A stretch of 64,000 bases of DNA from Mesorhizobium plurifarium (GTDB taxonomy: Bacteria; Pseudomonadota; Alphaproteobacteria; Rhizobiales; Rhizobiaceae). The DNA is taken from NCBI GenBank assembly GCA_000824785.1, contig CCNB01000034.1:90269-154268 (forward strand). The letters are read 5' to 3'. Under the pieces are notes generated by a model. The model was not told where the DNA came from. It ran no database searches and was given only the letters and a program-made list of their open reading frames with translations. This document shows, in pieces, positions 58,200 through 64,000 of this stretch (position 1 is its first letter; every line of letters starts with the position of its first letter). Both the position numbers and the translations under genes were made by a program.

Positions 58200-58234
58200 T
58201 TTATCATACCCGTCAATTGATCTGGTATGATAAA
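58200..58234. promoter_or_regulatory. Large palindromic operator between araF and the divergent GntR gene
   Basis: TTTATCATACC (58200-58210) and GGTATGATAAA (58224-58234) are perfect 11-bp inverted arms around a 13-nt centre that itself contains TCAATTGA. It lies between divergent start codons (58142 and 58345), so one site can control both araFGH-SDR and GntR-dgoD. The right arm with its preceding T fits the FadR-type consensus but for one base. Confidence 0.7.
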
Positions 58235-58344
58235 TGAGATAGATAGTCCGATAAGTAGTCGCTGGCGCAAATCACTCGCATCCGCTAAGGCCGGACCAAT
58301 TGCGCGCAAACCGAAGGGTTCGCTGCCTTGGAGGAGGGGCTGAG

Positions 58345-59103
58345 GTGAACGAGACACCGAAGAAGGCTGACGAAGACACGGAAACGCGCGAGACGGCGCG
58401 TCGTCCACGCGTCATGCCCGACGTGACCAAGGCGATCGCCTCCGACATCTTCTCCGGACGCTATCCGGCCGGATCGTCGCTGCCGACCGAGAACGATCTC
58501 GGCATCGAATACGGCGTCAGCCGCACCGTCATCCGCGAAGCGCTGAAAGTGCTGGCGGCCAAGGGGCTGGTGCTGTCCCGGCCACGCGTCGGCACGGTCG
58601 TGTGCGACCAGGACAACTGGAACATCATCGATCCGCAGGTGCTTGCCTGGCATGCGCCGCATGCGCTGGACGACAAGCTGTTCGACGCGATCCTCGAAAC
58701 CCGCCGCGCCATCGAGCCGCTGGTCGCGGAACTTGCGGCGACGCGCGCGACGCTGCAGGAGATCGCCGACCTCGAAGCGGCCTGGCAGGGCATGGCCGGC
58801 GCCGGCGAAGACCTGACGCAGTTCTCGCGCTCCGACATCGTCTTCCACCAGATCGTCTATGGCGCGAGCCACAACCCGATTTTCCGCCAGATCGGCAAGC
58901 TGATCGACACGGCGCTGCTGTTTTCGCTGGAAGCCACCGCGACGATCTCTCCGGTCCGGCGCAGGGAAGCGGCGGCGGCGCATGGCGAGGTGGTCGAGGC
59001 GCTGCGCATGCGCGACGCCGTCGCCGCGCGAAACGCGGCCGACAAGATCCTGGATCTCGCCGCACGCGACCTCGTCAGCGCCAAGAAACTGAAAAACAAC
59101 TGA
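58345..59103 (+). CDS. GntR regulator, FadR subfamily, probably of sugar-acid catabolism
   Basis: 252 residues from the GTG at 58345, with GGAGGGG 5-6 nt upstream; longer in-frame readings lack such a site. Winged helix: LPTENDLGIEYGVSRTVIRE then ALKVLAAKGLVLSRPRVGTV. FCD domain ligands in DIVFHQIVYGASHNPIF and AAAHGEVVEAL. Followed 14 nt later by galactonate dehydratase, the arrangement of DgoR-type repressors, whose ligand is a sugar acid. The palindrome at 58200 is the likely binding site. Confidence 0.9.
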   Translation: MNETPKKADEDTETRETARRPRVMPDVTKAIASDIFSGRYPAGSSLPTENDLGIEYGVSRTVIREALKVLAAKGLVLSRPRVGTVVCDQDNWNIIDPQVLAWHAPHALDDKLFDAILETRRAIEPLVAELAATRATLQEIADLEAAWQGMAGAGEDLTQFSRSDIVFHQIVYGASHNPIFRQIGKLIDTALLFSLEATATISPVRRREAAAAHGEVVEALRMRDAVAARNAADKILDLAARDLVSAKKLKNN

Positions 59104-59117
59104 GACCGGCCGACCGC

Positions 59118-60266
59118 ATGAAGATCACCGCTCTGACCACCTATATCGTTCCGCCGCGCTGGCTGTTCCTCAAGGTGGAGACCGACGCCGGCATCAGCGG
59201 CTGGGGCGAGCCGGTGGTCGAAGGCAAGGCGCTGACCGTCGAAGCCGCGGTCAAGGAACTGGCCGACTATCTGATCGGCAAGGATCCGCGCCTGATCGAG
59301 GACCATTGGACCGTCATGCATCGCGGCGGCTTCTATCGCGGCGGGCCGATCCTGATGAGCGCGATCGCCGGTATCGACCAGGCGCTGTGGGACATCAAGG
59401 GCAAGGCGCTCGGCGTGCCGGTGCATGAATTGCTCGGCGGCAAGCTGCGCGAGACGATCAAGGTCTATTCCTGGATCGGCGGCGACCGGCCGGCGGAAGT
59501 GGCCGCCGGTGCCAAGGATGTGGTGGCGCGCGGCTTCCAGGCGCTCAAGATGAACGGCACCGAGGAACTGCAGATCGTCGACAGCCACGACAGGATAGAC
59601 GCCGCGGTCGAGCGGGTCGCCATGGTGCGCGAGGCCGTTGGCCCGAATATCGGCATCGCCGTCGATTTCCACGGCCGCGTGCACCGGCCGATGGCGCGCA
59701 TCCTGGTCAAGGAACTGGAGCCCTACCGGCTGATGTTCATCGAGGAGCCGGTGCTCAGCGAAAACCGCGAGGCGCTGAAGGAGATCGCCGCGCTCGGCTC
59801 GACGCCGATCGCGCTCGGCGAACGGCTCTACAGCCGCTGGGACTTCAAGCCGGTGTTCGAGGAAGCGGTCGTCGACATCATCCAGCCCGACCTGTCGCAT
59901 GCCGGCGGCATCACCGAATGCCGCAAGATCGCGGCGATGGCGGAAGCCTATGACGTCGCTGTGGCGCCGCATTGTCCGCTCGGGCCCATCGCGCTGGCCG
60001 CATGCCTGCAGCTCGACGCCGTGAGCTACAATTGCTTCATCCAGGAGCAGAGCCTGGGCATCCACTACAATGCAGGCAACGACCTGCTGGACTATGCCGC
60101 CAACAAGGACGTGTTCCGCTATCAGGACGGCTATGTCGCGATACCCGACGGACCCGGCCTCGGCGTCGAGATCGACGAGGACTATGTCAAGGAGCGCGCC
60201 AGGGAAGGGCATCGCTGGCGCAACCCGGTCTGGCGCCACAAGGACGGTTCGTTTGCCGAGTGGTAA
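59118..60266 (+). CDS. dgoD: D-galactonate dehydratase (enolase superfamily)
   Basis: 382 residues, the length of known DgoD. Start ATG 14 nt after the regulator stop. N-terminal capping domain then barrel: VAVDFHGRVHRPMAR-type metal site (Asp in VDFHGR near 182), EEPVLSENREA, GERLYSRWDF and the base His in QPDLSHAGGI, with APHCPLGPIALAA after. Converts D-galactonate to 2-keto-3-deoxygalactonate. With araFGH, an SDR and aldose 1-epimerase nearby it fits a non-phosphorylated (De Ley-Doudoroff) galactose route. No kinase or aldolase of the route is seen in the window. Confidence 0.9.
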   Translation: MKITALTTYIVPPRWLFLKVETDAGISGWGEPVVEGKALTVEAAVKELADYLIGKDPRLIEDHWTVMHRGGFYRGGPILMSAIAGIDQALWDIKGKALGVPVHELLGGKLRETIKVYSWIGGDRPAEVAAGAKDVVARGFQALKMNGTEELQIVDSHDRIDAAVERVAMVREAVGPNIGIAVDFHGRVHRPMARILVKELEPYRLMFIEEPVLSENREALKEIAALGSTPIALGERLYSRWDFKPVFEEAVVDIIQPDLSHAGGITECRKIAAMAEAYDVAVAPHCPLGPIALAACLQLDAVSYNCFIQEQSLGIHYNAGNDLLDYAANKDVFRYQDGYVAIPDGPGLGVEIDEDYVKERAREGHRWRNPVWRHKDGSFAEW

Positions 60267-60295
60267 GCCGGCGAATTTTTTCGTCACGCAATGGT

Positions 60296-60954
60296 TTATA
60301 GGGCCGCCGCCGCGGGTGCGATCGCTGCAAGGCCGGCTTCGGTCAGCGCGTAGATGCCGCGCTCGGCACGGGCGAACCAGCCATAGTAATTATGCTGCAG
60401 GATGCTCGCGGCGCGCGGCGAAAGCGCCTTGAGGTCGCGCGGCCGCTTGGGGCCGTCGGCCATGGCGGCGGCGCAGGCCAGCGCTTCCTGGCGATAAGCG
60501 GTCATGATCGGCTTCTTGCGCGTGCTTCCGCCGATGGACGGATCGCCCTGCGGCGGTGATGCTCCTCGACCAGACGCGAGCGCCGCCTGGGATCGCGGCG
60601 CGGTGGCAAGGCGGCGGGACTGAGCAGCAGCTCCACCTCGCCCTTCTTGCCGACGCCCAACAGGCCGAAGCCGAGACGGCGGCAGAGCGCGCGAAAACGG
60701 CGGTCGTGCTCGCGGCCCTTGCCGCGCGCCGACATATAGGCGGCGAGCCAGACCTCGTCGCAGGCCGCCGCGCGGTCGACGGCTTGGAGAACAAGCTCGA
60801 GGTTGAATTGCAGCTTCAGCTCGCAGATGACGACAACCGGCGGCTCGCCGGCGCGCACACCGACCACGTCGCAGCCGCCGACCTCGCCCTTGACGGCGAA
60901 ATCCATGCTCTCGAGGAACCGCTTCACCGGTTCGTAGAGGGAGGTTTCCTGCAT
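60296..60954 (-). pseudogene. DUF2161 family protein, interrupted by a frameshift
   Basis: The first 135 residues (MQETSLYEPVKRFLESMDFA, CELKLQFNLELVLQAVDRAA, EVWLAAYMSARGKGREHD) match the N-terminal part of DUF2161 proteins, which carry a nuclease-like D/E-x-K core. After RSRLVEEHHRR the frame is lost at a short G run (plus-strand CCC at 60546-60548). The expected continuation, GDPSIGGSTRKKPIMTAYRQ and the winged-helix-like tail to TEAGLAAIAPAAAAL, reads on in another frame to 60296. One missing G would restore one protein of about 218 residues. Either a real pseudogene or a base-call error in the G run. Confidence 0.75.
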
Positions 60955-61020
60955 AGGCGAGCCATAACCGATTCGCGGCTGGTCGGCCCAGCGGCACCAT
61001 TGCGGCTACGGGCACCGATG

Positions 61021-62298
61021 TCAGGCGCGATGCAGGTAATCCTCGATCGACTGCGCCTTCATCTCGATCGAGAAACCGGGCGCCTGGGGCGGCATATAGG
61101 CGGCATCGCGGATCACGCAGGGCTCGATGAAATGCTCGTGCAGGTGGTCGACATATTCGATCACCCGTCCGTCCTTGCTGCCTGACACGGCAACATAGTC
61201 GATCATCGACAGATGCTGGACATATTCGCACAAGCCGACGCCGCCGGCATGCGGCCAGACCGGCAGGCCGAACTTGGCGGCGATCAGCAGCACCGCCAGA
61301 ACTTCGTTGAGACCGCCCATGCGGCAGGAATCGATCTGCACCACGTCGATCGCGCCGCCGACGATGAACTGCTTGAACATAATGCGGTTCTGGCACATCT
61401 CGCCGGTCGCGACCTTGATCGGCGCGACAGCCTTGCGGATCCTGGCGTGGCCGGCGACGTCGTCCGGGCTGGTCGGCTCCTCGATGAAGAAGGGCTTGGC
61501 GAAGGCGAGGTCCTTCAGCCAGTCGATCGCCTGGTCGACCTCCCAGACCTGGTTGGCGTCGATCATCAGGTAACGGTCCGGGCCGATGACCTCGCGAGCG
61601 ATCCTCAAGCGACGGACGTCGTCGGCGCGGTCGCGGCCGACCTTGAGCTTGACGTGGTTGAAGCCATCGTCGACCGCTTCCTGGCAAAGGCGCCTGAGCT
61701 TGTCGTCGGGATAGCCGAGCCAACCGGCCGAGGTGGTGTAGCAGGCATAGCCTTCGCGCTCGAGCGTGGCGATGCGCTCGGCCTTGCCGGCCTCGGCTTT
61801 TTTGAGGATCGCCAGCGCCTCGGCCGGCGTGATGGCATCCGTGAGGTAGCGGAAGTCGACGATCCTGACGATCTCTTCCGGGCTCATCTCGGCGACCAGG
61901 CGCCAGACCGGCTTGCCGGCTTCCTTGGCCCACAGGTCCCACACCGCGTTGACCACCGCGCCGACCGCAAGATGCATGGCGCCCTTGTCGGGGCCGATCC
62001 AGCGCAACTGGCTGTCGCCGGTCACATGGTGCCAGAAGCGGCCGGGATCCTCTTTCACCCAGTCGAGATCGAGCCCGACGACGAGATGGCGCAGCGCCTC
62101 GATCGCCGCGCAGCAGATTTCGTTGCCGCGGCCGATGGTGAAGGTGAGGCCATGGCCTTTCAGCGACGGGCGATCCGTGTCGAGGATGACATAGGCCGCC
62201 GAATAGTCCGGATCGGGATTCATCGCGTCGGAGCCGTCGAGGCTTTGCGATGTCGGGAAGCGGAGGTCGAAGGTTCTGAGGTCTGTGATCTTGGTCAT
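61021..62298 (-). CDS. L-fuconate dehydratase (enolase superfamily)
   Basis: 425 residues, close to bacterial L-fuconate dehydratase and the human homologue ENOSF1. Motifs in order: TSAGWLGYPDDKL, the KLKVGRD base pair of Lys (about 219-225), metal ligands in MIDANQVWEVDQ, FFIEEPTSPDD and ATGEMCQNR, and the acid His in WPHAGGVGLCEYVQHL. Removes water from L-fuconate to give 2-keto-3-deoxy-L-fuconate. The SDR gene upstream supplies the next oxidation. Other six-carbon or five-carbon acids such as D-arabinonate are known side substrates. Confidence 0.9.
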   Translation of the reverse strand: MTKITDLRTFDLRFPTSQSLDGSDAMNPDPDYSAAYVILDTDRPSLKGHGLTFTIGRGNEICCAAIEALRHLVVGLDLDWVKEDPGRFWHHVTGDSQLRWIGPDKGAMHLAVGAVVNAVWDLWAKEAGKPVWRLVAEMSPEEIVRIVDFRYLTDAITPAEALAILKKAEAGKAERIATLEREGYACYTTSAGWLGYPDDKLRRLCQEAVDDGFNHVKLKVGRDRADDVRRLRIAREVIGPDRYLMIDANQVWEVDQAIDWLKDLAFAKPFFIEEPTSPDDVAGHARIRKAVAPIKVATGEMCQNRIMFKQFIVGGAIDVVQIDSCRMGGLNEVLAVLLIAAKFGLPVWPHAGGVGLCEYVQHLSMIDYVAVSGSKDGRVIEYVDHLHEHFIEPCVIRDAAYMPPQAPGFSIEMKAQSIEDYLHRA

Positions 62299-62362
62299 GC
62301 CTGCCTCTTAACTGGGCTGCCTCGTCGCTGGATTGCCGCCGCCGCTGCCTGCCGGAACGGCC

Positions 62363-63094
62363 TCAGATCGACCAACCGCCGTCGATGTTATAGGCCTGCC
62401 CGGTCGTATAGGTGGCGCCGGCGAGATAGACCGCAAGGTCGGCGATCTCCTCCGGCGTGCCGATCCTGCCCATCGGCTGGCGGGCGATGAAGGCCGCTCG
62501 CGCGGCCTCATAGTCGCCCTGCGCCTGCATGCGGCCCTGAAGCGAGGGGCTCTCGACAGTGCCCGGGCAGATGGCGTTGCAGCGTATGCCCTTGGCGACA
62601 TAATCCGCGGCAATCGATTTGGTCAGGCCGATGACGGCGGCCTTGGTCACGCCGTAAGCAAAACGGTTCGGCACCCCTTTCGGCGCGCCGGCTACGGAGG
62701 CCATGTTGATGATCGAGCCGTCGCCGCGCTCCAGCATGCCGGGCAGCACGGCGCGGATGGTGCGGATCATGGCGCGCACATTGAGGTTGAAGGCGAAGTC
62801 GAGATCCTCGTCCTTCATCTCCAGGATGGAGCCGGCATGGACGAAGCCGGCGCAGTTGAACAGCACGTCGACTTGGCCGATCTCGGCGAAGGCGGATTTC
62901 ACAGCCCCGTCGTTCAGCACGTCGAGCTTGCGCGTCGTGATGCCGGGCGTCCTGGCGAGCTCGGCCAGGGCCGTCTCGTTGATGTCTGTGGCGTGGACGA
63001 TGGCGCCCGCCTTGGCGAAAGCCAGCGCGCTTGCCCGTCCGATGCCCTGCGCGGCCGCCGTGACGACCACGACCTTGCCTGTGATGTCAGCCAT
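62363..63094 (-). CDS. SDR dehydrogenase, probably 2-keto-3-deoxy-L-fuconate dehydrogenase
   Basis: 243 residues. TAAAQGIGRASALAFAKAGA (about 12-31), ATDINETALAEL (Asp for NAD), NCAGFVHAG, catalytic Ser in NMASVAGAPKGVPNRFAYGV with Tyr-x-x-x-Lys (YGVTK), and CPGTVESPSLQGRM. This is the DHRS6/BDH2-like type that pairs with fuconate dehydratase in the non-phosphorylated L-fucose route. Sixty-four nt upstream of the dehydratase on the same strand. Assignment rests on type plus context. Confidence 0.87.
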   Translation of the reverse strand: MADITGKVVVVTAAAQGIGRASALAFAKAGAIVHATDINETALAELARTPGITTRKLDVLNDGAVKSAFAEIGQVDVLFNCAGFVHAGSILEMKDEDLDFAFNLNVRAMIRTIRAVLPGMLERGDGSIINMASVAGAPKGVPNRFAYGVTKAAVIGLTKSIAADYVAKGIRCNAICPGTVESPSLQGRMQAQGDYEAARAAFIARQPMGRIGTPEEIADLAVYLAGATYTTGQAYNIDGGWSI

Positions 63095-63110
63095 GTTCTT
63101 GTCTCCGTGT

Positions 63111-63557
63111 TCAGCCGGGCCGTCGCTCGACGATGTAGATGTGATCCGCCGCCAACACGACCTCGTCGCGCTGATTTAGAACTTCGACGCGCTCGATGAC
63201 GCGACCCGATCCGGGCCGTTTCGGGTCATCCTCCTTGACGGCGATCGTCGTGCGCGTGCGGATCGTGTCGCCGATGAAGACCGGCTTGATGAAGCGCAGC
63301 CGGTCATAGCCATAGGAGAAGGCGACCGGGTTGATGACGCTCGCCGTCAGCCCGACGCCGACCGAGAAGACCAGCGTGCCATGCGCGATGCGCTGGCCGA
63401 AGGGCGTCGTCTTCATGAACTCGGCGTCCATGTGATGCGGAAAGAAATCGCCGGTATGGCCGGCATGGACGATGAAGTCGGTCTCGGTGATCGTGCGGCC
63501 GCTGGTGAGGCGCGACGAGCCGATCTCATAGTCCTCGAAATAGGTGGTCTGTTCCAT
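63111..63557 (-). CDS. MaoC-type hydratase
   Basis: 148 residues, a single hot-dog domain. MEQTTYFEDYEIGSSRLTSG start, then the active-site region FIVHAGHTGDFFPHHMDAEF (Asp and His) and FGQRIAHGTLVFSVGVGLTA. Adds or removes water from 2-enoyl substrates, normally CoA-linked. Lies 16 nt upstream of the SDR gene and 8 nt after the oxidoreductase, so in the fuconate operon, where its role is not established. Confidence 0.85.
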   Translation of the reverse strand: MEQTTYFEDYEIGSSRLTSGRTITETDFIVHAGHTGDFFPHHMDAEFMKTTPFGQRIAHGTLVFSVGVGLTASVINPVAFSYGYDRLRFIKPVFIGDTIRTRTTIAVKEDDPKRPGSGRVIERVEVLNQRDEVVLAADHIYIVERRPG

Positions 63558-63565
63558 GTCCTGCC

Positions 63566-64000
63566 TTACGGCTTTGCGGCCAGCGGCGTCGCCGGCGCGT
63601 CGCTCGATTTATAGGCGGCCTCGACCAGCGCCATGGTGTGCCAGGCGTCCTCGACGGAGCTGGCCAGCTCGGCGTCCTCACCGGACGCGAAGCGCTGAAC
63701 ATTCGCCATGCGGCCGACAAAGGCATCGGGGAACCATTCGCCGGCGAGCGGGACGGTGACCCAGTCCGAGCCGCCTTTCGGATGGATTTCCAGAATGTCC
63801 GGTTCGCCGCGCGGATAGTCGAGATTGAGGCCGAGCTTGACATAGGCAGCGCCCTCGGTGCCGCAGATGCGGAACTCGCAGGCCTGGTAGCGGCGGCCGA
63901 ATTTGTGGTCGTGGTTGATCGACAGCCCGCAGCGCACCGTATCGCCATAGTCGAGGATGGCGCTGGTGCGGGTCTGCGCGACCTTGTGGTTGGGATGGCC
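63566..64000 (-). CDS. Gfo/Idh/MocA-type oxidoreductase, C-terminal part (5' end off the window)
   Basis: The frame is open at base 64000; 144 codons are visible. The readable start is GHPNHKVAQTRTSAILDYGD, followed by DHKFGRRYQACEFRICGTEG, AYVKLGLNLDYPRGEPDILE and SSVEDAWHTMALVEAAYKSS, the typical ending of Gfo/Idh/MocA dehydrogenases. The NAD-binding half lies outside. Eight nt before the MaoC gene, same strand, so part of the same sugar-acid operon; it could be the dehydrogenase of the first step. Confidence 0.82.
   Translation of the reverse strand, partial: GHPNHKVAQTRTSAILDYGDTVRCGLSINHDHKFGRRYQACEFRICGTEGAAYVKLGLNLDYPRGEPDILEIHPKGGSDWVTVPLAGEWFPDAFVGRMANVQRFASGEDAELASSVEDAWHTMALVEAAYKSSDAPATPLAAKP

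Noticed and set aside
60955..61942. Extension of the DUF2161 frame to 61942
   Set aside because: The upstream part overlaps the fuconate dehydratase gene in another frame and carries no similarity to DUF2161.

Overview
The window is high-GC alphaproteobacterial DNA, most likely from a chromosome or large replicon of Mesorhizobium or a close Rhizobiales relative. The evidence is a succinoglycan-type exo locus (exoK-like, exoX, exoY, exoF, exoZ, exoQ), many ABC uptake operons, sugar-acid dehydratases, and short nested-palindrome intergenic repeats of a kind common in this group. Genes are packed tightly, with many 1-4 nt stop/start overlaps. I saw no tRNA, rRNA, transposase, CRISPR array or phage gene.

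Region 1 (1-9.6 kb) is the most notable. A complete, apparently undescribed lasso-peptide cluster lies inside the exopolysaccharide locus. It has a 50-residue precursor (3802-3954), a PqqD-like recognition protein (B1), a transglutaminase-like leader protease (B2), an asparagine-synthetase-like macrolactam synthetase (C), an HPr-kinase-like tailoring kinase (K) and an exporter ABC protein (D). The core begins GGAGTTALD, which predicts a Gly1-Asp9 ring, and ends in Ser, the residue that kinases of this class phosphorylate. A nucleotidyltransferase and a family 2 glycosyltransferase are transcribed divergently from the same control region. I infer a phosphorylated, possibly sugar-decorated lasso peptide.

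Region 2 (9.6-15 kb) is the EPS block: exoX (repressor) opposite exoY-exoF-exoZ-exoQ. Region 3 (15-25.8 kb, minus strand) is one long co-directional run: acetone-carboxylase-like beta, alpha and gamma subunits, two SDR dehydrogenases, and a glycine-betaine-type ABC importer with a fused double permease. A LuxR-type regulator diverges from it.

Region 4 (26.7-31.1 kb) joins a stand-alone primase-polymerase-like domain protein to two large two-domain glycosyltransferases, one a fusion of two fungal-mannan-type domains (GT32 and GT62). Region 5 (31-41.7 kb) has a DUF1349 protein, an aldehyde dehydrogenase with a FadR-type operator, a membrane protein, and a peptide-type ABC importer linked to an FMN monooxygenase and a double DUF427 protein.

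Region 6 (41.6-64 kb) is sugar uptake and catabolism: a GntR-controlled sugar ABC operon with a PLP enzyme, two DJ-1-fold genes (one an AraC regulator), a second sugar importer with aldose 1-epimerase, araFGH with an SDR, a GntR regulator plus D-galactonate dehydratase, and an L-fuconate dehydratase operon running off the right edge, which includes a frameshifted DUF2161 gene. Several operator-like palindromes and intercistronic hairpins fit with the gene order.
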